Origin: an uncultured Lachnospiraceae bacterium
GTDB taxonomy: Bacteria > Bacillota > Clostridia > Lachnospirales > Lachnospiraceae
Assembly: GCA_947630595.1 (NCBI GenBank)
Contig: CANRIG010000004.1
Span: 1 to 64,000, forward strand
Length of the DNA: 64,000 nucleotides
Direction: 5' to 3'
The notes under the pieces are model-generated. The model was not told where the DNA came from, made no database searches, and was given only the letters and a program-made list of their open reading frames with translations. Made by a program: the position numbers and the translations under genes. Shown here in pieces: positions 52,924 to 61,589 of this stretch. How positions within the stretch are numbered: position 1 is the stretch's first letter; every line of letters begins with the position of its first letter.

Positions 52924-53523
52924 ATGAAACGAAAAGCAATCCTCCTGTTTGCGGCTGCAGCGGCGGCGATGCTGGCGCTGACTGCCTGTACGTCCTCGGA
53001 ACAGATGGGCGCGCAGGGCGGCGCGGCGGGCGGCGTGTCCGATGCGGGGAGCGCGGCAGGGGCGAATGAAGGCGGAGACAGCGGCCTGACCGGCGGGGAT
53101 GAGGCGGCGCCCATCGATGCCGGCGGCGATACTTCGGTGCAGCCGGTTCCGGAGGCAGGCGGCCCGCTGGAGGACGGAGGCCCTGTGGGCGATGTGATCC
53201 CGGATGAGTACGCGGACGCGGCGGAGGCCGGTCAGACGGAGTCCGGCGCGGAGGCGGACGCCTGGTCCGGCACCTACACGGGCGCAGAGGAGACGCTCAC
53301 GCTCGCCCTGATGGACGGAGGAAATCTTGCTTTTTCCTTTGCGCAGTCGGGGATTTCGGGGACGGCGGCCGTGAACGGCACGCAGGCCGTCTACAACGGC
53401 GACGACCATCACGTGGTGGTATTTAATCTGAGCGGAGACACCGTCGACGTGTCGGTTTCCAGCGAGGAGGACTACGACGCCTCCGCTTCGCCGCTGAACG
53501 GCACCTACACAAAAGCATCTTAA
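52924..53523 (+). CDS. Lipoprotein, unknown function
   Basis: The 199-aa protein has a signal peptide with lipobox LTAC (Cys near 22) after MKRKAILLFAAAAAAMLALT. A Gly/Ala/Asp-rich linker (about 25-115) follows, then a compact C-terminal domain that may be beta-rich (WSGTYTGAEETLTLALMDGG near 116, ending LNGTYTKAS). I do not recognise the domain. It probably sits on the outer membrane face. Confidence 0.8.
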   Translation: MKRKAILLFAAAAAAMLALTACTSSEQMGAQGGAAGGVSDAGSAAGANEGGDSGLTGGDEAAPIDAGGDTSVQPVPEAGGPLEDGGPVGDVIPDEYADAAEAGQTESGAEADAWSGTYTGAEETLTLALMDGGNLAFSFAQSGISGTAAVNGTQAVYNGDDHHVVVFNLSGDTVDVSVSSEEDYDASASPLNGTYTKAS

Positions 53524-53530
53524 AAACCGG

Positions 53531-53559
53531 TTGCATATAACAGACAAAGGTGTTATATT
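53531..53559 (+). promoter_or_regulatory. Promoter of the PAP2 gene
   Basis: TTGCAT (53531-53536) and TATATT (53554-53559) are separated by 17 bp, 63 bp upstream of the PAP2 start. Confidence 0.7.
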
Positions 53560-53621
53560 ATTACCCGGCTTAGCATGAAAATCAGAAACAGTAATATTTA
53601 TACTGTTTGGGGAGACGCAGT

Positions 53622-54305
53622 ATGAAGATGGAAAAAGTAAAAGAGTGGTTCAAAAAATATCCTTACGCAATTGCCCTGCTGTACCTGGCTTTTTACCTGT
53701 GCGCGTTTCACTGGCTGGAGGTAAACATCAGGCCGGAGTACATCGTGCACTGCAAGCTGGACGAGATGATCCCGTTCTGCGAGATCTTTATCATTCCCTA
53801 TATCTTCTGGTTCCCGTACGTGGCGGGCGCGTTTATCTGGTTTAAGCGGCGCGGCTGGGAGGACTATTCGAAGCTCTGCCGGATGGTGTTCTCAGGACTC
53901 ACGATCTGCCTGCTGATTTATTATGTTTTCCCGACCGGTCTGAACCTGCGGCTGGCGTCGAACCCGCACGAGACCGGCTTCCTCTACAATATGGTAAGGA
54001 TGCTGCGCGCGATCGATACGCCGACCAATGTCTGCCCGTCCATCCACGTGATGAACACGGTCATGATCTTCCAGGCGATCTGCAGTCTGGACCACCTGAA
54101 ATACCGGCGGCTGACGATCAGCGTGCACTTTGTGATCATGGTTCTGATCTGCGCGTCCACGGTGTTCCTGGATCAGCACTCGGTGGTCGACGTGGTCTGC
54201 GGCATCATGATGAGCGTCGTCATCCACGGACTGCTCTACAAGGTGGAATGGCAGGAGGAGCTGCAGCGCCGGAAAGCCAAGACCGAGGTCAGACGCATTT
54301 CTTAA
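53622..54305 (+). CDS. PAP2 (phosphatidic acid phosphatase) superfamily membrane protein
   Basis: The 227-aa protein has about five to six membrane spans and PAP2 motifs CPSIHVMNTVM near 143 and FLDQHSVVDVVCG near 184, giving the two catalytic His. It probably dephosphorylates an undecaprenyl or lipid phosphate at the membrane. GGGGAGA at 53608 lies seven bases before ATG 53622. An in-frame TTG at 53607 was not used. Confidence 0.87.
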   Translation: MKMEKVKEWFKKYPYAIALLYLAFYLCAFHWLEVNIRPEYIVHCKLDEMIPFCEIFIIPYIFWFPYVAGAFIWFKRRGWEDYSKLCRMVFSGLTICLLIYYVFPTGLNLRLASNPHETGFLYNMVRMLRAIDTPTNVCPSIHVMNTVMIFQAICSLDHLKYRRLTISVHFVIMVLICASTVFLDQHSVVDVVCGIMMSVVIHGLLYKVEWQEELQRRKAKTEVRRIS

Positions 54306-54314
54306 AAATAATGC

Positions 54315-54371
54315 TTGACTTTTGAATATGTTCTGGATTATAATAGCAAAGCGGGCTGGAGAACAGCCCGC
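54315..54371 (+). promoter_or_regulatory. tRNA operon promoter and leader hairpin
   Basis: TTGACT (54315-54320) and TATAAT (54339-54344) are spaced 18 bp. A perfect 8-bp hairpin GCGGGCTG/CAGCCCGC (54351-54371) lies just ahead of tRNA-Val, probably in the precursor leader. Confidence 0.8.
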
Positions 54372-54378
54372 GTGATAT

Positions 54379-54451
54379 GGGGTCTTAGCTCAGCTGGGAG
54401 AGCATCTGCCTTACAAGCAGAGGGTCACAGGTTCGAGCCCTGTAGGCCCCA
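54379..54451 (+). tRNA. tRNA-Val (anticodon UAC)
   Basis: A full cloverleaf: acceptor GGGGTCT with AGGCCCC, D-arm with AGCTCAGCTGGGAGAGC, anticodon stem TCTGC/GCAGA enclosing CTTACAA, and T-arm with GGTTCGAGCC. The CCA end is not encoded. Confidence 0.96.
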
Positions 54452-54464
54452 TACAACAGAATAT

Positions 54465-54538
54465 GGCGGAATAGCTCAGCTGGCTAGAGCACACGGTTCA
54501 TACCCGTGGTGTCGAGAGTTCAAGTCTCCCTTCCGCTA
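54465..54538 (+). tRNA. tRNA-Met (anticodon CAU)
   Basis: Acceptor GGCGGAA pairs with TTCCGCT, D-arm AGCTCAGCTGGCTAGAGC, anticodon stem CACGG/CCGTG around TTCATAC, and T-arm AGAGTTCAAGTCTC. Sequence alone cannot fully separate elongator Met from a lysidine-modified Ile tRNA. Its 3' end is the attachment site of the element that follows. Confidence 0.92.
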
Positions 54539-54542
54539 CTTG
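54520..54542 (+). repeat. attL: 23-bp repeat at the tRNA-Met 3' end
   Basis: The 23 bp from the T-arm through the acceptor end and TTG (54520-54542) occur again, identical, at 55733-55755. They bracket an integrated remnant. Confidence 0.92.
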
Positions 54543-54913
54543 AAAAGTACCGTGTTTACGGTACTTTTTCTATGTATGATGTAAATGTCTAACGCCTCTC
54601 CGAACGTCATGGAGTAGTTTGAAACCTTCTGCTGATCCTTCTTTGCGGCCCATTCGGCCGCATCCATTTCACATTTTCGCCTCCCTTTCACGCTTGGATC
54701 ATCAAATGTGAATGATTTGTAGATGCGTTTCTTTTTGGTGGTTCCATCCGGCTGCCGGATTTCTTCGGTGTGAGAACAGACCTGACACCGCCAGGAGCCC
54801 GAGGGCAGTTTTTTAGCCTGGCGCACCGAGCGGTTTTGCTTGTTGACAATGCCCCGTACAGGGTCTATAATATGCTTAACAAGACAGCCGGAAGGTGAAT
54901 GCATCTCACCCAC
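54536..54913 (-). pseudogene. N-terminal fragment of a tyrosine integrase
   Basis: The 125-codon frame encodes an integrase N-terminus: an arm-binding-like region SVRQAKKLPSGSWRCQVC with a KSFTFDDPSVKGRR strand, then the start of the core-binding domain (KVSNYSMTFGEALDIYI). The catalytic domain with the R-H-R-Y residues is gone. The frame runs into the tRNA end and stops inside attL. It was presumably the integrase of the element and is now inactive. Confidence 0.78.
54543..54570 (+). terminator. Terminator after tRNA-Met (element-supplied)
   Basis: AAAAGTACCGT (54543-54553) pairs with ACGGTACTTTT (54558-54568) across a GTTT loop, ending in T. It now terminates the tRNA transcript. Confidence 0.85.
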
Positions 54914-54929
54914 TCTGGCGAATAAAGAC

Positions 54930-54974
54930 TAAAAAATAGCCGTTTACTTTGCTAGGGTAGGACGGCTATTTTTT
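54930..54974. terminator. Bidirectional hairpin overlapping the toxin stop
   Basis: AAAATAGCCGT pairs with ACGGCTATTTT around an 18-20-base loop, with A and T runs on both sides, so it can end transcripts in either direction. The toxin stop codon lies in the right arm. Position is accurate to about one base. Confidence 0.75.
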
Positions 54975-55049
54975 ATGTGTCAGATTCAGAATGGCTACGA
55001 TCAATAAGGCAATGCTTACAATCAAGCTTAATTCTTCATATGTGCTCAT
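54966..55049 (-). CDS. Putative holin-like toxin (27 aa)
   Basis: The peptide starts MSTYEELSLI, has one membrane helix (SLIVSIALLIVAILNL) and a basic tail (THKK). This closely fits the short Hol_Tox peptides, which are type I toxin-antitoxin toxins or holin-like membrane peptides. GAGGGGTGG lies seven bases before the start. In related systems an antisense RNA is the antitoxin; I cannot place its promoter confidently. It is too short for normal gene calling. Confidence 0.78.
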   Translation of the reverse strand: MSTYEELSLIVSIALLIVAILNLTHKK

Positions 55050-55055
55050 AATTAC

Positions 55056-55732
55056 CACCCCTCTCTGCAAGACTCAGAGTGGGAGGAAGCACGTCCCCCG
55101 GCTGCCCGGTGAAGCATATTATATTGTCAAAGTGTTAAAGTTGGCGGCTTACAAGCTGTATATCCCATAGATTCCGCCTCACTGAGGGTCACCTGTCTTG
55201 GACTTTTCATATTACTGCAGCCGGAATTGCGATGATATCTTTGACCATTATCTGAAATCCACACCATTTTCTCATTTCTGCCCGTCTGTGATTGTGGCTG
55301 AGTCTGTGTTTGTAGTTGAACCTGCGTTTGTGGCTGAGTCTGTGAACAATGGCAATCTTTTTCAGGGTTTCCGACGCTATTTTAATTATAATAAGAAACT
55401 TTGACCAGTGTCCATACCTAATTTCCGGTGAGAAAGGGTTTTGTACAGAAAGTATATGAACTTAGAGACAAGACAGGGCTTTGGCAGCTTCCCGGCTCTT
55501 ATTCGGATAGCATATATTTTGAAAACAGGCAGGAAGACTTGCGGCAGAATGGCCTGCCGCCAGATACCACAATCCTCGCTGCCGTGTTGCATTTCGTGTT
55601 GCATAACATCAATAAATATGTTAGTATAGCAATAATTGATTGATCCCCAAATAAATAGGATGCCTAGCTTTACCTGTTTTTACAGGTAATAATATTATGT
55701 ATTGGATTTCGGCGGAGGGGAGCCACGGGAGC
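55056..55732. other. Element interior without a recognisable gene
   Basis: About 680 bp contain several short open frames (for example 55198-55404 and 55428-55643) without convincing ribosome-binding sites or family resemblance. A GTGGCTGAGTCTGTG direct repeat occurs near 55290 and 55333. TTACCTGT/ACAGGTAA forms a hairpin at 55670-55689. Confidence 0.5.
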
Positions 55733-55755
55733 TCAAGTCTCCCTTCCGCTACTTG
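55733..55755 (+). repeat. attR: 23-bp copy of the tRNA-Met 3' end
   Basis: Identical to 54520-54542. It is followed directly by a terminator, as expected if this was the original tRNA-distal sequence. Confidence 0.92.
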
Positions 55756-55761
55756 TTACCG

Positions 55762-55791
55762 AAAGTCCCGTTTTTGTGCGGGACTTTTTTT
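55762..55791 (+). terminator. Original tRNA operon terminator beyond attR
   Basis: AAAGTCCCG (55762-55770) pairs with CGGGACTTT (55779-55787), followed by a T-run. Its position just outside attR suggests it ended the tRNA operon before the element inserted. Confidence 0.85.
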
Positions 55792-55864
55792 GCGACAGGA
55801 AAGCCCCTGCCACGCGGATGCAGGGCAGCCCTTTCCTGCAGACAAAACATGCCGGAAAGGAGCA

Positions 55865-57448
55865 ATGAAAATGGAAACAACGGATCAGAACAACGGACTT
55901 CTCCTGCTGAAGAAAGGACAGAAGGGCATCATGCACGCCCTGTTCAGCCGGGTGGGCATCATGCTGGTGCTGCTGGTTTTGCAGGCGCTGGGCCTGTTCG
56001 GCCTGTTTCACTGGTTTGAAGAATTTCTGCCCCACGTTTTGGGCGGCACCGTGATTTTTATGGTCGTCATGGTGCTTTACCTGATCAACAGCTCGCTGGA
56101 CCCCACGGCGAAAATCACCTGGCTGATCGTGATCATGCTGATTCCGGTGTTCGGCGCTTTGCTGTTCTGGTATACGCAGAGCGAAATCGGACACCGCGCC
56201 GTAAAGAAACGTCTGGAGGACATCCTTGACTCCACGAAGGACATGCTGCCGCAGGACGGCGGCGTCATGGCGGAGCTGGAAAAGACGGACCCCGGCGAGG
56301 CAGTGCTGGCGCGCTATCTCCGGCGCAGCGGCTGCTACCCGGTGTTTGGGGATACGCGGGTGACGTTTTTCCCGCTGGGCGAGGACAAGTTCGCGGAAAT
56401 GCTGAACCAGCTGCGTCAGGCAAAAAAATACATTTTCCTCGAATACTTTATCGTCGAGGAGGGCATGATGTGGGGGAGGATTCTGGAAATCCTCGCGCAG
56501 AAGGTGAAAGAGGGTGTCGAGGTGAAGGTCATGTACGACGGCACCTGCGAGTTTTCCACGCTGCCTTATAACTATCCGAAAAAGCTGCAGCAGCTGGGCA
56601 TCCAGTGCAAGATGTTTTCCCCGATGTCCCCGTTTTTGTCCACGCACTACAATTACCGCGACCACCGCAAGATTCTGGTGATCGACGGCCACACCGCGTT
56701 CACCGGCGGCGTGAACCTGGCGGACGAGTACATAAATCACATCGTGCGCTACGGGCACTGGAAGGACACGGCCCTGATGGTGCAGGGGGAGGCCGCAAAG
56801 AGCTTTGCCCTCATGTTTCTGCAGATGTGGGGCATCACGGAGCGCCAGCCGCAGTTTGAGCGTTATCTGAAAGCTCCGGCGCCTGCCGCTTCGCACGAGA
56901 ACGGCTATGTGATTCCGTTCGGCGACTGCCCGCTGGACGGGGACAAGGTGGGCGAGCGGGTTTACATGGATATCCTGAACCGGGCCGTCCGTTACGTTCA
57001 TATCATGTCGCCCTATCTGATTCTGGACGGCGAGATGGAGACGGCGCTGAAATTCGCCGCCGAAAAAGGCGTGGACGTGCGGCTGATTCTGCCGGGCATC
57101 CCGGACAAGGCCGCTCCGTATGCGCTGGCCAAGACGCATTACAAGTCGCTGCTGGCGTCCGGCGTAAAGATTTACGAATACACGCCCGGGTTTGTGCATG
57201 CCAAGGTGTTCGTCAGCGACGACTGCCGGGCCGTGGTGGGCACCATCAACCTGGATTACCGCAGTCTGTACCATCATTTTGAATGCGCCGCGTATCTGTA
57301 CCGGACGGACTGCATCGCGGACATCGAGGCGGATTTTGAGAAGACGCTGCCGAAGTGCCGCGTGGTGACCAGTGAGACGATTCGTCAGGAAAAGCGAAAG
57401 GTGAAGATTACCGGCGCGCTGCTGAAGGCGGTTTCGCCGCTCCTGTAA
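55865..57448 (+). CDS. cls: Cardiolipin synthase (phospholipase D family)
   Basis: The 527-aa membrane enzyme joins phosphatidylglycerols to cardiolipin. It has two to three N-terminal membrane spans (about 26-110) and two HKD motifs: HYNYRDHRKILVIDG near 260 and HAKVFVSDDCRAVVGTINLD near 444. Both His, Lys and Asp are intact. ATG 55865 has GGAAAGGAG upstream; the frame is open to 55697, inside the remnant. Confidence 0.94.
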   Translation: MKMETTDQNNGLLLLKKGQKGIMHALFSRVGIMLVLLVLQALGLFGLFHWFEEFLPHVLGGTVIFMVVMVLYLINSSLDPTAKITWLIVIMLIPVFGALLFWYTQSEIGHRAVKKRLEDILDSTKDMLPQDGGVMAELEKTDPGEAVLARYLRRSGCYPVFGDTRVTFFPLGEDKFAEMLNQLRQAKKYIFLEYFIVEEGMMWGRILEILAQKVKEGVEVKVMYDGTCEFSTLPYNYPKKLQQLGIQCKMFSPMSPFLSTHYNYRDHRKILVIDGHTAFTGGVNLADEYINHIVRYGHWKDTALMVQGEAAKSFALMFLQMWGITERQPQFERYLKAPAPAASHENGYVIPFGDCPLDGDKVGERVYMDILNRAVRYVHIMSPYLILDGEMETALKFAAEKGVDVRLILPGIPDKAAPYALAKTHYKSLLASGVKIYEYTPGFVHAKVFVSDDCRAVVGTINLDYRSLYHHFECAAYLYRTDCIADIEADFEKTLPKCRVVTSETIRQEKRKVKITGALLKAVSPLL

Positions 57449-57478
57449 TGAACGACAGATAAAAGGATGGAAGATACT

Positions 57479-58156
57479 ATGTCAGAGGAAACCAAGGACG
57501 CTCTCTGGAGCCAGCCGCTTTCTCCCATGGAGGGGCAGACCCTGGAACGGATTGAGCAGGAGTCAAAGGAATACATCCGGCTGATGGCGTATTACCGGTG
57601 CGCGATGATGGAGATCGAGACAAAATTCCGCGTGCTGAACGAGGAATACTCCCTGGAATACGACCGCAACCCCATCAGCACCATCAAGACGCGCCTGAAA
57701 AGGCTGACGAGCATCCGGGAAAAGCTGGAGAAAAAGGGGTGTCCGCTGACGCTGAAAGCGATCGAGGAAAATCTGAACGATGTGGCGGGCATCCGCGTGG
57801 TGTGCCCGTTTGTGGACGACGTCTACACGATCGCGGAGGCGTTTCTGAAGCAGGACGACATCACCCTGATCCGGCAGAAGGATTATATTTACAATCCCAA
57901 GCCCAACGGCTACCGGAGCCTGCATTTTATCGTCGAGGTACCCATTTTCCTGTCGCACGAGAAGCGCCTGATGAAGGCGGAGATTCAGTTCCGGACGATC
58001 GCGATGGATTTCTGGGCGAGCGTCGAGCATGAGCTCCGCTACAAGAAAGATTTTACATTTACGGACGAGATGGCGCAGGAGCTTTTGAAATGCGCGGAGA
58101 TGAGCTCCGAGCTGGACGCGCGGATGGACAAGCTGCGGCAGCGGCTCAGGCAGTGA
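57479..58156 (+). CDS. Small alarmone synthetase ((p)ppGpp synthase)
   Basis: The 225-aa protein consists of a RelA/SpoT synthetase domain with DVAGIRVVCPF near 100, the substrate loop DYIYNPKPNGYRSLHFIVE near 137 and a conserved AEIQFRTIAMDFWASVEHEL near 165. There is no HD hydrolase, TGS or ACT domain, so it is a SAS like YjbM/RelQ. It makes ppGpp from GDP or GTP and ATP. ATG 57479 follows AAGGATGG; ATG 57467 is an alternative. Confidence 0.92.
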   Translation: MSEETKDALWSQPLSPMEGQTLERIEQESKEYIRLMAYYRCAMMEIETKFRVLNEEYSLEYDRNPISTIKTRLKRLTSIREKLEKKGCPLTLKAIEENLNDVAGIRVVCPFVDDVYTIAEAFLKQDDITLIRQKDYIYNPKPNGYRSLHFIVEVPIFLSHEKRLMKAEIQFRTIAMDFWASVEHELRYKKDFTFTDEMAQELLKCAEMSSELDARMDKLRQRLRQ

Positions 58157-58168
58157 AGGAGGAAGGTT

Positions 58169-58720
58169 ATGCGGATCGGAACGGGATATGACGTGCACCG
58201 GCTGACGGAAGGGCGGAAGCTGATTCTCGGCGGGGTGGAAATCCCATATGAAAAGGGACTGCTGGGACACTCGGACGCGGATGTTTTGCTGCACGCGATT
58301 ATGGACGCGCTGCTGGGCGCGGCCGCGCTGGGCGACATCGGCCTGCATTTTCCGGACACGGACGAGCGGTACCGCGGCATTTCCAGCATGCTGCTGCTGC
58401 GGCATGTGGCGGAGCTTCTGGAGGAAAAGTGTTTTGTGATTGAAAACGTGGACGCGACGGTCATCGCGCAGCGGCCCAAGCTGCGGCCGTACATCGACAC
58501 GATGCGCGCCAACATCGCAAAGACGCTGGGCCTGACCGCGGACCGGGTCAATGTCAAGGCCACGACCGAGGAAGGTCTCGGCTTCACCGGGAGCGGCGAG
58601 GGCATTGCGGCGCAGGCGGTGTGTCTGCTGCAGCCGCTGGCTGACCTGATCGCCGACGACCGCATGCGCGCTGACGGCTGTCCGGGCTGCGGCGGCTGTC
58701 CCCGAACAGAAAAGAATTGA
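58169..58720 (+). CDS. ispF: 2-C-methyl-D-erythritol 2,4-cyclodiphosphate synthase
   Basis: The 183-aa enzyme of the MEP isoprenoid pathway has zinc ligands in GYDVHRL (8-10) and [20 protein letters not shown] (near 31-50), plus [20 protein letters not shown] near 127. It carries an extra C-terminal tail with [17 protein letters not shown] precedes ATG 58169, 13 bases after the preceding stop codon. Confidence 0.96.
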   Translation: MRIGTGYDVHRLTEGRKLILGGVEIPYEKGLLGHSDADVLLHAIMDALLGAAALGDIGLHFPDTDERYRGISSMLLLRHVAELLEEKCFVIENVDATVIAQRPKLRPYIDTMRANIAKTLGLTADRVNVKATTEEGLGFTGSGEGIAAQAVCLLQPLADLIADDRMRADGCPGCGGCPRTEKN

Positions 58721-58745
58721 CAAAGCGTCCGAATTTGCATAGACT
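58717..58745 (+). promoter_or_regulatory. cysS promoter overlapping the ispF stop
   Basis: TTGACA (58717-58722) overlaps the ispF TGA; TAGACT (58740-58745) lies 17 bp downstream. The remaining leader is about 60 bases, too short for a T-box. Confidence 0.65.
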
Positions 58746-58810
58746 AATTTTTATGAAACTGCGGGATGTCCTGAGGGTATCCTCACAAAAAGCGGAGGGA
58801 TAGACAGACC

Positions 58811-60217
58811 ATGAGAGTATACAATACCGAGACCCGGCGAAAAGAGGAATTTGTGCCGCTGACGCCCGGAAAAGTCAGCATGTACGTGTGCGGCCCGACC
58901 GTATACAATTTTATCCACATCGGAAACGCGCGCCCGATGATCGTGTTCGACACAGCGCGGCGCTACATGGAGCACAAGGGATACGAGGTCAATTACGTGT
59001 CCAATTTTACGGACGTTGACGATAAAATCATCGCCAAGGCGATGGAGGAGGGCGTGCCGGCGCAGGAGATTTCCGAGCGCTATATCGCCGAGTGCAAGAA
59101 AGATATGGAGGGCATGAACGTGAAGCCGGCGACGACGCATCCGCTGGCGACGCAGGAGATCGGCGGCATGATCGAGATGATCAGCGACCTGATCGAAAAG
59201 GGCTATGCCTACGAGGTGGACGGGACCGTCTACTTCCGCACCCGCAGGTTTGCGGGCTACGGCAAGCTCTCCCACAAAAATCTGGACGATCTGCGCTCCG
59301 GCAGCCGCTCCCTGCTGGTGACCGGCGAGGAGCAGAAGGAGGATCCGCTGGACTTCGTGCTCTGGAAGCCCAAAAAAGAGGGCGAGCCGTCCTGGCCGTC
59401 GCCCTGGGGCGACGGGCGTCCGGGCTGGCACATCGAGTGCTCGGTGATGGCCAGAAAATACCTGGGCGAGGAGATTGACATCCATGCCGGCGGCGAGGAC
59501 CTGATCTTCCCGCACCATGAGAACGAGATCGCGCAGAGCGAGTGCTGCAACGGCAAGCCGTTCGCCAGATACTGGCTGCACAACGCGTTTTTAAACATCG
59601 ACAACCGCAAGATGTCAAAATCGCTCGGCAATTTCTTTACCGTGCGTGAGATTTCGGAGAAATACGACCTGCAGGTGCTGCGCTTCTTTATGCTGAGCGC
59701 GCATTACCGCAGCCCGCTGAATTTCAGCGCCGAGCTGATGGAGGCGTCGCGCAATGGACTGGAGCGCATCAAAAACGCCGTCTCCAATCTGGACTTCCTG
59801 GCAAAGAACGCGCCGGAGGGTGAGATGACGGCACAGGAGCAGGAGAGCCTGACGCAGGCGCAGACGTATGCGGCCAGGTTTGACGAGGCCATGGACGACG
59901 ATTTCAACACGGCGGATGCGATTGCGGCCGTGTTCGAGCTGGTGAAATTCGCCAACAGCAGCGTCTCCGGGGCCAACACCGCGGCGTTCGCAAAGGCGGT
60001 GCGCGCGGAGATCGTAGAGCTCTGCGACATTCTGGGCCTGATCGTGGAGACGCAGGAGGAGCTTCTGGACGAGGAGATCGAAAAACTGATCGCGGAGCGC
60101 CAGGAGGCCAGAAAGGCAAAGAATTTCGCCCGCGCGGACGAGATCCGCAATCAGCTTGCGGAGCAGGGCATCACACTTCTCGACACGAGAGAAGGAGTAA
60201 AATGGAAAAGAGCATAG
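58811..60217 (+). CDS. cysS: Cysteine--tRNA ligase
   Basis: The 468-aa class I synthetase has [17 protein letters not shown] near 27 (zinc Cys and the HIGH-type HIGN), [14 protein letters not shown] near 204, [10 protein letters not shown] near 234 and KMSKSLGNF near 267. It attaches cysteine to tRNA-Cys. The end overlaps mrnC by 16 bases. Confidence 0.97.
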   Translation: MRVYNTETRRKEEFVPLTPGKVSMYVCGPTVYNFIHIGNARPMIVFDTARRYMEHKGYEVNYVSNFTDVDDKIIAKAMEEGVPAQEISERYIAECKKDMEGMNVKPATTHPLATQEIGGMIEMISDLIEKGYAYEVDGTVYFRTRRFAGYGKLSHKNLDDLRSGSRSLLVTGEEQKEDPLDFVLWKPKKEGEPSWPSPWGDGRPGWHIECSVMARKYLGEEIDIHAGGEDLIFPHHENEIAQSECCNGKPFARYWLHNAFLNIDNRKMSKSLGNFFTVREISEKYDLQVLRFFMLSAHYRSPLNFSAELMEASRNGLERIKNAVSNLDFLAKNAPEGEMTAQEQESLTQAQTYAARFDEAMDDDFNTADAIAAVFELVKFANSSVSGANTAAFAKAVRAEIVELCDILGLIVETQEELLDEEIEKLIAERQEARKAKNFARADEIRNQLAEQGITLLDTREGVKWKRA

Positions 60218-60669
60218 CGTCATTTACGGAAAGCCTGGATTCTACATTCAGGCTTTCTGATAAAAACTGGAAAATGTATTCGCCGCTGACCCTCGCCTAC
60301 ATCGGGGATGCGGTCTGTGATCTGGTGGTGCGCACGATTCTGGTGAAACGGGCCAACTGCCAGCCGCAGAAGCTGCACCAGCGCGCGTCGGCCTGCGTCA
60401 ATGCCAGGGCGCAGGCGCAGATGGCGGCCGTTTTGCTGCCGCTGCTGACGGAGGAGGAGGCCGGCGTGTTCCGGCGGGGCCGCAATTCCAAGCCCTACAC
60501 TAAGGCGAAAAACGCGACCATGCAGGAGTACCTGGAGGCGACGGGGCTGGAGGCCCTGATCGGTTATCTCTACCTCAGCCGCCGGTACGAGCGGATGAAC
60601 GCGCTGCTCGCGTGCGGGCTGGAGGCGCTCTCCGGGGAAAAAGATTCACAGAAAGCAGGACTGTCATGA
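60202..60669 (+). CDS. mrnC: Mini-ribonuclease III
   Basis: The 155-aa protein is a lone RNase III catalytic domain without a dsRNA-binding domain. It has [19 protein letters not shown] near 29, with the catalytic Asp, and [14 protein letters not shown] near 112. MrnC matures 23S rRNA. It overlaps both cysS and rlmB. Confidence 0.93.
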   Translation: MEKSIASFTESLDSTFRLSDKNWKMYSPLTLAYIGDAVCDLVVRTILVKRANCQPQKLHQRASACVNARAQAQMAAVLLPLLTEEEAGVFRRGRNSKPYTKAKNATMQEYLEATGLEALIGYLYLSRRYERMNALLACGLEALSGEKDSQKAGLS

Positions 60670-61589
60670 GAGAGAAAGAACGAGAACAGACAGGAAGAAA
60701 GCAGACCGGCAGAAAACCGGCGGACCGGGAGCAGGCAGTCAGAAAACCGGCGAACCGGGAGCGGACAGTCAGAAAACCGGCGAACCAGGAGCGGACAGCC
60801 GGAAAACCGGCAGACCGGGAGCAGGCAGCCGGTCAGGAGACGGAAAACACCCGCATCGTCGAGGGCAGAAACGCGGTGCTGGAGGCTTTCCGCTCTGGCC
60901 GCGCGGTCGACCGGCTGCTGATTCAGGACGGCTGCCAGGACGGGCCGGTGCTGACCATCCGGCGCGAGGCGCGCAAAGCCGGCACTGTGGTTGACTTTGT
61001 GGACCGGGAGCGGCTGGACCGGATTTCGCCGACCGGACGCCACCAGGGCGTGGTCGCCTACACGGCGGCGTATGAGTACGCTTCGGTGGAGTCGATGCTG
61101 GAGACGGCCAGGGCCAGGGGCGAGGACGCATTTCTGATTCTGCTGGATAATATCGAAGATCCGCACAACCTGGGGGCAATCATCCGCACGGCCAATCTGG
61201 CGGGAGCGCACGGGGTCATCATCCCCAAACGCCGGGCGGTAGGGCTGACGGCGACGGTGGCGCGGACCTCGGCCGGGGCGCTGAACTACACGCCGGTGGC
61301 GCGTGTGACCAATCTTGCCGTCACCATCGAGGCGCTCAAAAAGGAGGGCGTCTGGTTCGTGTGCGCCGATATGGACGCGGAGCCGATGTACCGGCAGAAG
61401 CTGACCGGGCCGATCGGACTGGTGATCGGCAGCGAGGGCGAGGGCGTCAGCCGGCTGGTGCGCGAGAAGTGCGACTTCGCGGCGGCGATTCCCATGAAAG
61501 GAGACATCGATTCCCTGAACGCCTCCGTGGCGGCGGGCGTACTGGCCTATGAAATTGTGCGCCAGCGGGAATACGGCAATCCGCTATGA
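60666..61589 (+). CDS. rlmB: 23S rRNA 2'-O-methyltransferase (RlmB/TrmH family)
   Basis: The 307-aa SPOUT enzyme has a substrate-binding domain starting at TRIVEGRNAVLEAFRSGRAV near 61, the knot motifs ILLDNIEDPHNLGAIIRTAN near 158, IGLVIGSEGEGVSRLVRE near 250 and IPMKGDIDSLNASVAAGVL near 277. Residues 1-58 are an unusual basic extension, largely four 10-residue repeats. ATG 60666 overlaps the mrnC stop as ATGA. Confidence 0.93.
   Translation: MREKEREQTGRKQTGRKPADREQAVRKPANRERTVRKPANQERTAGKPADREQAAGQETENTRIVEGRNAVLEAFRSGRAVDRLLIQDGCQDGPVLTIRREARKAGTVVDFVDRERLDRISPTGRHQGVVAYTAAYEYASVESMLETARARGEDAFLILLDNIEDPHNLGAIIRTANLAGAHGVIIPKRRAVGLTATVARTSAGALNYTPVARVTNLAVTIEALKKEGVWFVCADMDAEPMYRQKLTGPIGLVIGSEGEGVSRLVREKCDFAAAIPMKGDIDSLNASVAAGVLAYEIVRQREYGNPL
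60711..60830 (+). repeat. Four in-frame 30-bp repeats at the rlmB 5' end
   Basis: Four units encode RKPADREQAV, RKPANRERTV, RKPANQERTA and GKPADREQAA. They extend the N-terminus with a basic, disordered tail outside the conserved enzyme. Confidence 0.92.

Larger units (their letters stand above)
54543..55755. mobile_element. Remnant of an integrative element in tRNA-Met
   Basis: About 1.2 kb between identical 23-bp att repeats contains an integrase fragment and a holin-like toxin gene. The AT-rich composition contrasts with the surrounding chromosome. Replication, mobilisation and structural genes are absent, so it is a decayed remnant. Confidence 0.85.

Noticed and set aside
55198-55643. 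Two 60-75-codon frames in the element remnant
   Set aside because: No ribosome-binding sites, no family resemblance, and the first depends on a short internal repeat.
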